A model generated the notes under the pieces. The model was given only the letters and a program-made list of their open reading frames with translations. It had not been told where the DNA came from and ran no database searches. The translations under genes and the position numbers were made by a program. From Selaginella tamariscina (Eukaryota; Streptophyta; Lycopodiopsida; Selaginellales; Selaginellaceae): a DNA stretch of 64,000 nucleotides. Shown here in pieces: positions 53,169 through 62,640 of this stretch (positions are counted from its first letter, which is position 1; every line of letters begins with the position of its first letter). The stretch spans positions 1 through 64,000 of the forward strand of contig PUQB01000461.1 of NCBI GenBank assembly GCA_003024785.1, read 5' to 3'.

Positions 53169-54553
53169 CTAATGTGTGAGACACATTCCTTGCCAAGTCG
53201 TCTGTAGCCAACTGCAAATGGATGTCATGTAGAAGTGTTGAATTTGCTGGAGCCTGATGAACCTGTAGTGCCGCAAGCCGAAAACGATCAGAACCCAACA
53301 ACTTGTCTTTGACATCATATGCAGGATTGCCCGGGTCGATGCAAGGTAAGAGCACCTAGACAATGCATCTGCCTTACCATTCTGGAAACCGGGCCTGTAG
53401 ACGATGACAATCAAAACGTGATAGGAATTCTGCCCACCTAACCTGTCGCCGATTGAGAACTCAAGCCGTTTGAAAAAATTCCAGATTCTTGTGATCCGTA
53501 AGGACTTGTACAGGATTGCAACACCTTCCAAGAAGTGCTGCCACTCCTCGAACGAATCCACAATGGCCTTGAGTTCCTTGTCATGAATCTCATATATTGA
53601 TCTCCGCCGAAAGGAACTTACGAGAGTGAAAGGCTACAAGATGGAGTAACTTGTCTTCTCCACTTGTGATAGGATAGAACCTACCGCAAATCTAAGCATC
53701 TGCTTCAACAAAGAAGGGATGGGAAGGATCAAATGTACTAGGATCGGAGTTGTCGTGAAGGCGTCCTTGAGTGTTATGAATGCATGTTCGCTTTGTCGGA
53801 CCAAGAGAAAACCCATGTGCGCTTTTGAGTTCCGTGAGTGGAAGTACACGCTTGGAGAAGTCCTATATGAACCGCTTGTAGAATTTGCAAAGCTAAGGAA
53901 ACATTGTACATCTCGTACAGACTTGGGCCTCTCTCACTCCATGATGGTCTTCACCTTGTGCATGTCCATGGAAACGCCAGCAGGAGAGACAATGTTGCCC
54001 AAAAACTCACAAAATTCCTGTCGAAAAACACTTTTCCAACTTCGCATACAAGCCATGCTCGCGAAGCCGATGTAGAACAAATCGTACATGCTTGTCATGT
54101 GCCGCCTAGTCCTTAGAGAAAATCAAAATGTCATCGAGGTAAATCACCACAAACTGGTCCAAGAAGTCGCGAAAGATGTCGTTCACCATGTGTTGGAACA
54201 TGGCTGGGGCATTGGTAAGGCCGAAAAGGCATCACCGTGTACTCGAAGTGTCCATACCTTGTACGAAAGGCAGTCTTCCACTCATCGCCTGGACAATCCG
54301 TACAAGATTGTAGGCCCCTCGTAAGTCGATCTTCGTGAACACCTTTGCTCCTCGCAGCCGATCGAGAAGTTCCGGAATCAATGGCAACGGGTACCATTCC
54401 GAATGGTGATTGATTCAAACCCTGTAGTCCACAACCAAACGTAAACTCCCATCCTTCTTCTTGACAAAGAAGATAGGTGCTCCTGCAGGGGATTTGAGTG
54501 ACGAATGAAGCCGATGCCAAGTTGTCCTCGATGTACTGACGAAGAACCTCCAA
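53169..54553 (-). pseudogene. G2b RT and RNase H
   Basis: RT N-terminal [20 protein letters not shown] (about 54420-54480), then in shifted frames [23 protein letters not shown] and a degraded catalytic block near 54120-54150 (minus-strand reading close to [14 protein letters not shown]). RNase H and the linker follow at 53634-53849 and 53169-53561. Confidence 0.75.
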
Positions 54554-55249
54554 CTCTGTGGGTGACAGTGCATAAATCGGTCCAAACGGTGGAGTCTTTC
54601 CTTCCGCAAGATTAATAGGATAGTCATAGGACCTGTGAACAGGAAGAACTGCAGCCTTGTGCTTGTCAAAAACGTCCTGAAAGGAGTGATACTTGGATGG
54701 TAGGGAAGAAGGAGGAGAAGGAGAAAGAGAGAAGAAGAGATTGAAAACAGAGAGTCAGATACAGGAAAGGTAGAAGAGGACGTAGGAGTTACTTGAAAAG
54801 GCAAAAAGGTGGAAAGGAGCAGAAGTGGCAAGTTCATGCATGGTAGTGGTAAGAACTCAGAGGAGAAGGAGGGAGCTGTGACTGAAAAAGAGGAAGGATC
54901 TTGGGGGTGGAACAGAAGCAGAGTAACAAAAAGAGGCAGGATTGGGAAAAACCTGTGTGGATGTTGACAGTGTACAGGATTGGAAGAATCCTGTACAGAA
55001 GTCCGTGGTTGCACAGAGTGAGAAGCCTGCGAGTATGCTGACGAACCAATAGGAGGTGGATCCTGTTGAGGAGAACCTTTGACACTGATACAGGATTGGA
55101 AGAACCCTGTACAGGAAATCCACAAACTTACAGGAGTGGAGAGAGCCTGCGATGTGCTGAGGAACTGACATGAGGTGAATCCTGTCGAGGAGGAGTCTTC
55201 AACACTATACAGGAACAAGCACGGTCAATCCTGTAGCTTGTACTGCCTC

Positions 55250-55624
55250 AGATACTAAGGATGTATCCTGCATGCAGAAGGTACATGATTATCCTGGCTT
55301 GCCGGAGAGGAAAACGTGAGCGTCCTAGACCTCCAGTCGATCCAGGATTTACAACAACGAACCATGGCATGCCCAAAATGATGGGAGTCGACCGAGTCTT
55401 GATTCAAGTTGAAGGAAATTGAACAGTTGAATGCTCCATGACTGCAAGAGAGAGATTTGGTAGCATGGGTAACTATGCCAGAAGCAATCAGAATGACCAT
55501 CGGCCACCTCTACAGGAACTACACGCTTCAACTCCACCGAAATGCCATGTTGAGTTGCAAAAGTGTCATCCATGAAGCATGCATTTGCACCAGTGTCTAA
55601 CAGGGCAAACTCCTTTGCTCTCAA
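55250..55624 (-). pseudogene. G2b protease
   Basis: KEFALLDTGANACFMDDTFA, with the DTG active site kept. In G2 the same site reads NTG. A frame change follows near 55430, then WIDWRSRTLTFSSPA. Confidence 0.78.
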
Positions 55625-55879
55625 TTATTGAAATGAATGTGTACAGGAAACTTTGAGTGATGGAATGGTATGAGCAGCACCAATGGAGCCTACACCTACA
55701 TCCAACTTCGCGTAGACGAAGTGGACATTAAGTTTTCCGACTGAACTTCAGCTTCAACTTCATGCGTCTTGAACTTCTGGCTTTAATAAGACAATCTGCC
55801 ACCTTGTGTCCTTCTTCACCACAATACAAGCACAGGTTCTCACTACGGCGACGTTGCTTCTCCGTAGCGAAAAGAAGCC

Positions 55880-56654
55880 ACGCTTGGATTTCTCAACCTC
55901 CATAGGAACTACTCCAGAAGGTGCAGGAACATGTACCACAGCTGCAGGATTGGTTTGCAGAACTGCTAACGAGATCTTTCCTGACGACGCTCAAACAAAC
56001 GGTTGTCAACAACGAATGCTTTGCATGATCTCTGCTAATGTTTGGGCATCTGGTAACAAAGAGAAGGTCCTTCACGTCATCCCTCAACCCAAAACAAAAG
56101 TGTTCGATCAATGCAGTCTCGTCCATGGAATGTTCGTGCAAAGTTGCTGAAATTCGGATGCATAGACAGAAGCTGTCGGGATCCTTGGATGAGCTTTCGT
56201 AACTTCGTGCATGCGGAACGGTACTTATTAGGATCTCCAAAGCAGGCTTCAAAGGCAACCACGAAACCTTCAAAGTCTTCCATCAATGGGTCGTCACGCT
56301 CAGCAAGGGGGCAACCCAAGCTCGTGAAGATCCAATTAGTAAGGACCAAAGGCCAACCTTTTGTGCATCAGTCGAGTAGCGGCGTGGTTGAATGGATCAA
56401 GAACCATCTATTCAGGAAACCTTGGAAATCGCACAATTGCCACTAACTTTTCTAGGCATGCTAATCTTCGGCTCCGAAGAAAAGTTCGATGAAGAGGAAA
56501 ACCGATGCTTGAGAGAGAGCCTGCGCAGCAGCCTTGGAGGATGCATTAGCAGCTGCATGCACCGCGTTGGTGAAACCTTGCAGATCGGTGACCACTTGTG
56601 CAAAGTGGCCAGCTCATGAAGCAACATTTGGTGCTCGTTGTTGAAAGTGCTCAA
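55880..56654 (-). pseudogene. G2b gag
   Basis: It starts MSTFNNEHQMLLHELATLHK (56654). The capsid blocks LAERDDPLMEDFEGFVVAFE, then ACFGDPNKYRSA, and LIEHFCFGLRDDVKDLLF lie in two overlapping frames. A zinc-knuckle region CLYCGEE-like is near 55800-55850 in broken frame. It matches gag of G2. Confidence 0.78.
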
Positions 56655-56757
56655 AATTAGCCATGATTTAAAGAAAAAGAAGGAAAATGAAGGAAAAGAA
56701 TCAAGGAAAAAAAAAAGCTGGGAAATGGAGAGCTATGAAAGCAGTTACTATCAAACT

Positions 56758-57356
56758 ATCAGGCCATGATCCAGGAACAAGGAAGAGAGCAAATTCCAAG
56801 AACAAGAAGGCTTGACTCAGGAGCAGGACATGAAGCAGGACAGGAACTAGGAACTCAGGAGCAAGACAACGCAGGACAGGATCCAGGGAGCAAGACAGGA
56901 ATAAGATAGGATCCGGGAATAAGACAGGAGCAGACAGGAAGGCGCAGGATAGGATTCAGGAGCAAAACATGAACATGACAGGATCCGGGAGCAAGACAGG
57001 AGCAGGACAGGAACCAGAACAAGACAAGAGTAAAAGACGAGCAAAACACGAATAAGACAAGAATAAGAATGATCGTAGAATGACTAGTGTTGATAGTAAC
57101 TGATTGTACAACAATTAGGTCGGAGCTTTTATGCTCACAACTCCAAGAGCTAATCTAGGCATGAGTGCTAAAAGTGGCTGCATGCATCTAAAAGTGGTTA
57201 TGTGCATGCAAAGGCTAAAACAAGTCCACATGTCCTTTAAGCATATCCTGTGGCATATCCTGTAGACATATCCTGTAGGTATATCCTGTAGGAATTCCTG
57301 CATGCATATCCTGTATCCTGTATCTGGAATCCTGTATCCTGTATCGGGTCGTGACA
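56758..57356 (-). repeat. 5' LTR of G2b
   Basis: On the minus strand it starts TGTCACGACCCG and ends near ATGGCCTGATAG. It contains TACAGGATAT-type units (57240-57345) and a CTGTCCTGCTCCTGTC-type minisatellite (56815-57060). It is followed by TTTGATAGTAAC, the same internal start as in G2. Confidence 0.83.
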
Positions 57357-57576
57357 CCTGATTATGTTGTGGGTAATGAAGTGTTAGTTTTATATCTGAA
57401 GATGAATTTTAAAGGGTGTCCTTTGGATTAATTTCCAAATGGTTTGGTCCATATTCATTATACGAAGATTGGGTCCTCAAGTGTACACGGTTCGCAATTT
57501 AGATAAAGTGGATCAGAATATACATGTTCAATGATTGTCTCTGTATCATTGATGTTGGAATCTAGAGGAGGAGTAA
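57357..57576 (+). pseudogene. G4 integrase C-terminal remnant
   Basis: The first frame reads DYVVGNEVLVLYLKMNFKGC, like the 'GD.VLv' block after the integrase core, and later KIGSSSVHGSQFR and LDKVDQNIHVQ-type residues. No chromodomain is seen. A purine tract and the 3' LTR follow. Confidence 0.55.
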
Positions 57577-57759
57577 TGTAAGGATTTTACAAAATATACA
57601 TTGAGTATGTTCTAAGGTATTACTAGAACTAAATATGGATGCCACATAGGACAAAAGGATTAAATCAAAGGTTGCCTAAAATAATTTAGCCTCCTTGTAT
57701 ATAAGGGAGGGTTTGATATCCTTGTACGTATCCTTAAGGTTGAATACATGTCCTTTTCA
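57577..57759 (+). repeat. 3' LTR of G4
   Basis: It starts TGTAAGGATTTTAC after the purine-rich AGAGGAGGAG (about 57564-57573) and ends ACATGTCCTTTTCA. It carries the TATATAAGGGAGGG box. It closely matches the LTR at 59818-60001. Confidence 0.85.
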
Positions 57760-59579
57760 ATTTTTATAACATTTGTAGTAAATTTCAACTTTAAACTCTA
57801 TTTAATTCACTTTTAAATACGGTTGCTTTGTACTATACTAGGGTTTTGATAAGGTGCATTTCTCATTCCTCTTGATTCATGGCACAAACGAAATCGTGTG
57901 GGTGCTAGATGTGGACATTGACGTGGTGGCTGATTTAATATGATAAATACTTGAATTTTAAATATAAATTTATATATGTTTATATTTGTAGGTGTGGATT
58001 ATTATAATAGGAAGAAAAGTTAAACATCATGGTTCAAGTGGTGTGTAATGAAAATAGAAGGGTTTTCTCAGCTTTTGTAGGCGCTCAAGGTGTGTGTCTT
58101 AACATATATAGCAATAAATATTAAATATATAGCATTATATACTCATATATAACAATAAATATTAGATATATAACATTATATACTACTAGTACATAACAAT
58201 ATATATACTCAATATTTAACAGTTTGTGTATATTAAGAGCCATAAAAATAACAGTAATATATATAGTATTTAACTATTCCTTGTACTATTAACATTTATA
58301 TATATTATCAATATACAACACTATATATAGGGATAAGAGTCCCAAGTTTTAATAGAAATTTGCACTATAAATATGTTTTCCTTACTGCCCTATTGTGATA
58401 TTTATTATAGTGTGGGCCAATTAAATATACATATGTTTTTTCAGGTAATATTATTCATGCATATTTATTTTAGAAATAGGTAAATAAAGTTTTTAAGGAT
58501 TTGCATGATGGTTGGTATGTCATAAAAAGTACAAATTTGACATCACATGAGATTGAATTTTTAAAGAGAGTAAGATTTTCTCTTTTGTATGGTCTTTGAA
58601 TTTTTTTGCTAGAACACCCACCATGACCACAGCATAAGCACCATGTTAAACACATTAACTATGCCCCTTATTAAAAACATACCAACAATGAGGAAGATTA
58701 AACAAATTAGAAACAAGCAAAAACTTTTAAATAAAATAGAAAAAAACACTCCATTTAAAAATTTAATGAGGAGCGAGCTTGTTAGTCACCACCACAAAAG
58801 CAAATATTCTTATGATGATAAATATTTATGTGGAATGATCTCTTAATACCCCACAAGCTCCTGCAATAAATTTCAAAGTGAAAGAACATACATGTTAAAA
58901 TTAAATCCTCCTACAGTATTAATAGTATTACTGGTCGCCATAGTCAACTCGTAATATAGATAAAATAATTTTTTATGAAATAGTGAACTGCTTAAAAATT
59001 CGATCTTTAGAAGTTGGAAAAAGAGTAAAGATGATCAAACATAATCTATTAGATAATAAATATGATAATAACAAAAAAAACTACATAAAAATTCAAATCT
59101 TAAAATTTTAATTTTAATTTCAATGTTGTATAATGTAGTTGAATATCAAAGTTTATTTATGAATAAAAATAATTTTAAAAAAAAACTTAATTAATACAAA
59201 TTTAATTCACAACTTCTATTAAATCAAAATGTGTTGATTTTTAACCTCAATCTCATTATTTAGTGCTTTGAGGAAATTGGGTTGCACTTTTTAAATATAA
59301 AATAAAATAAAAATAAATTTGAAGCATATACCAGAACAAACTACATATTTAACAAGATTTATGTTTTATGGTACTTAACATTTTTTTACTTTATATTAAT
59401 TTTGACGATGCAATATGATGTCTCGGGTCCAAGCGATAATGAGTCCTAGGTTGTAAGTTAGTCTTGATAAATATATATTTGGCATATATAATATAGTTTT
59501 GACATTTATATATCAGAAAATGATAAAAATGCAGGGGCTAAGAGTTGGATTTCAGGTCCCTTATTTAATCATATATACA
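57760..59579. other. AT-rich stretch, no gene
   Basis: About 1.8 kb of AT-rich sequence with loosely repeated TATATAACAATAAATATTA units around 58100-58330. Short open frames at 58470-58846 have no recognisable family and the composition of background. Nothing else is seen. Confidence 0.5.
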
Positions 59580-59799
59580 GTAAATATATAGGTTACTTTA
59601 ATAATTAAGGTTTATATATACAAATCAAAAGTATATTCTTAATTATATTTGGACTATCCTATGTTACCCTAGTAATTAAGGTTTATATACAAATAAGAGG
59701 TATATTCCTAATTATATTTGGACTATCCTATAAATCATAATAAATTATGTTAATTACTTTCATATATACTTTAATTACCAGGGTAACTTATGTATTTAC
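59580..59799. repeat. MITE-like element with ~40-bp inverted ends
   Basis: The left end GTAAATATATAGGTTACTTT, continuing AATAATTAAGG, is mirrored by the right end, whose reverse complement reads GTAAATACATAAGTTACCCT and continues GGTAATTAAAG. The middle holds a ~70-bp unit ending ATTTGGACTATCCTAT twice in tandem. There is no coding capacity. This looks like a small non-autonomous DNA transposon or foldback element. Confidence 0.55.
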
Positions 59800-59817
59800 C
59801 ATAGTTAATGTACTTAA

Positions 59818-60001
59818 TGTAAGGATTCTACGGAATATACCTTGAGTATATTCTAAGGCATATACTAGAACTAAATATGGATGCCATGTAGGACAAAAGG
59901 ATTAGATCAAAGGTTGCTTAAAATAGCCTAGCTTCCTTGTATATAAGGAAGGGTTTGCTATCCTTGTACTTATCTTTAACGTTGAATACACGTCCTTTTC
60001 A
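59818..60001 (+). repeat. 5' LTR of the third G4-family copy
   Basis: It matches 48093-48258 and 57577-57759. It contains the TATATAAGGAAGGG box (TATA-like) about 60 bp ahead of the end and closes with ACGTCCTTTTCA. Confidence 0.87.
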
Positions 60002-60002
60002 T

Positions 60003-60014
60003 TGGTGGAGATGC
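60003..60014 (+). other. Primer binding site complementary to tRNA-Ala
   Basis: TGGTGGAGATGC directly after the LTR is complementary to the 3' end (GCATCTCCACCA) expected of plant tRNA-Ala. It is not the initiator-Met site used by C1, C2 and G6. Confidence 0.6.
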
Positions 60015-60078
60015 CGGGTAGTCTCTAGTTCATCTTCTTTCTTAAGTCTTTCTTCTTCTTTCTTTTCTTCTCTTCTTT

Positions 60079-60685
60079 ATTTAGCTATGGCTGTCTCTGT
60101 GGAACAACTTTTGCAGGCCATAGCTGAATCCCAGGTTCAGACACAACAATTGCTTAGTGTCTTAACGCAAGGAACCCATAATCCAACTGGGTATAATCCT
60201 CGTCTTCGCCCAGACTCTTTCTCAGGAGCAGCTACAGAAGATGCACATGCTTGGGTTGAGCACTTTCGTATGGTGGCTGCATATCACCAGTGGGATCCCC
60301 TCCATCAACTACGTGAGCTACCACCTTGCCTGCGAGGATCTGCTGCCTTGTGGTTTCAACACCTAGCCCCGGCATCCAAGGCAACGATTGATTTGTCTTT
60401 ATCGGCATTGGCAATTGCATTCGGGCGTCATGCGGATGCTTCTGTGTCGTTAGATGAAGTTTTAAGGTTGCAGCGAAAAGGTGGTGAAACCGCTGCACAA
60501 TTTGGAGTCCGCTTTAAGAACCACTTGGCCCGAGTGGATCCCAACATGTCTGAAGTAGTGAAGAAAGGGCTCTTTTATCAAGTACTTGGTACAGCGGAGT
60601 CCCTGTTCGTGGACATCGCCCGGCAACTTTGGAAGATGCCATTCAAATCGCACAAGCACTTGAAGATGGTGCTGCCTCTTCTAGA
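60079..60685 (+). pseudogene. G4-family gag capsid (truncated)
   Basis: A clean frame starts MAVSVEQLLQAIAESQVQTQ (60087) and continues through RLRPDSFSGAATEDAHAWVE, HQWDPLHQLRELPPCLRGSA and VRFKNHLARVDPNMSEVVKK. It is the least damaged gag of this family in the window and shows what the tandem duplication in G4 and the deletion in G3 altered. A frame change lies near 60595. The gene stops at the G5 insertion. Confidence 0.83.
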
Positions 60686-60924
60686 TGTAAGGTTCCATGG
60701 TATATACTACGTATATACGCCACGTATACTCTGCCATGGAGGTGCCAAGTGGCATTAGGATTCATACACACTAATATGGGCATTGGCTAATCTGGGGGCT
60801 GGCTAATCTGGGCACCATGATTTACTTGGTACCAAGAGTGCTAATCCTAGCACAGACACTTAGTATAAATACCCTGTATCAGCCAGACCTAATTGAATCG
60901 TATTTAGTATTCACACCTCTCTCA
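60686..60924 (+). repeat. 5' LTR of G5
   Basis: It starts TGTAAGG, like the G4-family LTR, but the rest differs (GGTATATACTACGTATATAC palindromic stretch, AATATGGGCATTGGC). It ends ATTCACACCTCTCTCA and contains TATAAATACC near 60875, a good TATA-box candidate. Confidence 0.8.
60873..60882 (+). promoter_or_regulatory. TATA box candidate of the G5 LTR
   Basis: TATAAATACC fits the plant TATA consensus and lies about 45 bp ahead of the LTR end. Expected for the LTR promoter; no start site can be fixed. Confidence 0.5.
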
Positions 60925-60925
60925 T

Positions 60926-60941
60926 TGGTGGAGAAGTTGGG
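60926..60941 (+). other. Primer binding site of G5
   Basis: TGGTGGAGAAGTTGGG follows the LTR. Its first eight bases match the tRNA-Ala-type site of the G4 family (TGGTGGAG), after which they diverge, so the primer tRNA is uncertain. Confidence 0.5.
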
Positions 60942-61010
60942 TAGTCCTTTTTCGGCTTAGTTTTTTTGTGTTCCTTTTTGTCTCCCTCTTCCCTTGTGTT
61001 CTTGGTCGTG

Positions 61011-61753
61011 ATGGCAACCGAAGAAAGGTGGTTGCAGTTGTTCGATGCACTGCAATTGAGCGTGGCAAATCAGACTGCTCTGCTGCGAGAAATTCACCAA
61101 GGAATGCAGCAGAATGCTAGTATGCCGCAGAGTTCTAATCCACAGGTTTCGTCCAGAATTCTTCAAGGGGGAGATTGGAGCAGACGTGTACCATTGGTGG
61201 GAACATTTTCAAGGGATTGCTGATTACCATGGATGGTCTGACTCCCAGCGGTTGCGAGAGTTCCCAACGTGTTTGCAAGGACTTGCCTTGCAATGGTACA
61301 ATGGTGTCCCCGTTCTTGATCGACAAGATTGGAACATCTTATCCCAGCGTTTCAAGCAAGCTTTTGGTAAGCCCGAGGATTCTGCTGCAGCTTTTCGTGA
61401 GCTCCATGACTTGAAGCAAGTGTCGGGAGAGACTGTCCAACGATTCGGGATTAAGTTTCGAAACTTGGTCAATCGTGCGATCCAAGCATGACAGAACGGG
61501 TACGTTTGGGCTTGTTATGGCCAGCTCTTCGCCCTGATTTGGCTGGCTTGGTGGAGGGCTTTGGTCCTTCGACTGTGGAGGAGGCCTTGCGGATTGCACA
61601 ACGATTTGAGAACTCATTGGGGGCAGCACAACGTGTATATCCTGTATCGGCACCTATTCCTGGGACATCCGATCCTGTTCCGATGGAGGTGGGTGCTGTT
61701 CAGATGGAGGACCAGTCCTCAGGCCGCAGGAGGGGCCCAGGCCAAGCTGCTGA

Positions 61754-61787
<34 letters not shown>

Positions 61788-61928
61788 GGTCGTGGGCGGA
61801 ACATTCAGTGCTATGAGTGCCGAGGTTGGGGACATGTTGCACGAGCATGTGCAAATCGACATCAAGTAGCTGCCATCGAGATTGCAGAAGAAGTGGAGAC
61901 TCTTCCGCAGCCGGAAAACGAGGCATAG
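61011..61928 (+). pseudogene. G5 gag with RG-rich tail and zinc knuckle
   Basis: The start MATEERWLQLFDALQLSVAN (61011) is followed by a frame change near 61165. The capsid (61114-61491) contains WWEHFQGIADYHGWSDSQRL, LQGLALQWYNGVPVLDRQDW and FKQAFGKPEDSAAAFRELHD. A TGA-type break near 61490 separates the C-terminal part (61488-61928), which contains an RGRGRGRGRGGRGR run and the CCHC knuckle CYECRGWGHVARAC. Confidence 0.83.
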
Positions 61929-61929
61929 T

Positions 61930-62640
61930 GCATGGGGTGTCAGAGGACCCATGCACTAGGCACATTGCACCACCTCTGAAGAACTTGATTCCAGCGCATG
62001 GTCGACACTTCCCCGAAGCACCTTTGTTCTTCCATGCTTGTGCGGGCATAGGGGTCTCGAGTGAGTTACTGGACACTGAGCGTTTTATGTTTGTGTTCTC
62101 CGGCATGGTAGAAGGAACTCCTGTTTCAGTCCTGGTGGACTCCGGATCCAGTATATCTTCTATCAATCGATCAGTAGCGGAGTCCTTGCACTTGCACACA
62201 GTACCAGCTGAGCGAACTTTGAAGGTAGTGTTTGCTGATAAGCAGTCTTTTGCTAGATCACATCGAATTGCACATGTGCCTGTGGTGTTAGGAGGATACC
62301 ATCATCTACTTCCGTTGCGGGTGATGCCGAGCCAAGTCCATGACATCATCCTCGGTGTCAATTGGCTTCGTGCGGTCAAGGCAAGATGTGATTTTGAAAT
62401 GTGCACGTTGTCTATCCCAGGATGCCCCCCATTGCAGGCTACAGAACATGCACCGAATGGCATGGCGGCAACATTGCAGGGCATGATGGCGCCTAAGGCA
62501 GAGCCTTCTCCAGAGCAACGAGCTAAGGACATCAAGGAGCTGTTGGCGAGGTATCCGAGCCTATTCAAACCCATTGTAGGAGATGAATCCCCTGTTGACT
62601 ACTCGGCATCACATCCCGACTGGTACAACTCGCCCGATCA
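61930..62640 (+). pseudogene. G5 protease
   Basis: The frame 61817-62728 contains VSVLVDSGSSISSINRSVAE with an intact DSG site and LRVMPSQVHDIILGVNWLRA. It then has a linker, and AKDIKELLARYPSLFKPIVG leads into RT. A frame change lies near 62640-62710. Confidence 0.85.

Larger units (their letters stand above)
51509..57356 (-). mobile_element. Ty3/gypsy chromovirus G2b nested in G4
   Basis: A minus-strand relative of G2. The 5' LTR (56758-57356, ~600 bp) is complete. The 3' LTR is cut to about 250 bp (51509-51757). The internal gag, protease, RT, RNase H, integrase and chromodomain parts match G2 in order and sequence. The outer end of the 3' LTR is missing, so no target duplication can be shown. 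Many frame breaks. Confidence 0.88.
48093..57759 (+). mobile_element. Ty3/gypsy element G4, split by G2b
   Basis: The family has short LTRs (183 bp): 5' LTR 48093-48258 (outer TG lost) and 3' LTR 57577-57759. The plus-strand gag to integrase core occupies 48338-51508. G2b lies at 51509-57356, and the last integrase part and purine tract lie at 57357-57576. About several hundred bases of G4 are missing at the junction, since the left side ends in the integrase core and the right side resumes near its C-terminus. A third family copy is at 59818-60685. Confidence 0.85.
59818..60685 (+). mobile_element. Third copy of the G4 family, cut by G5
   Basis: The 5' LTR is 59818-60001 (184 bp, TGTAAGGATTCTACGG...CCTTTTCA). 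The primer site follows 1 bp later and a largely intact gag start follows. The copy ends at 60685, where the LTR of G5 begins inside gag. Confidence 0.88.
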
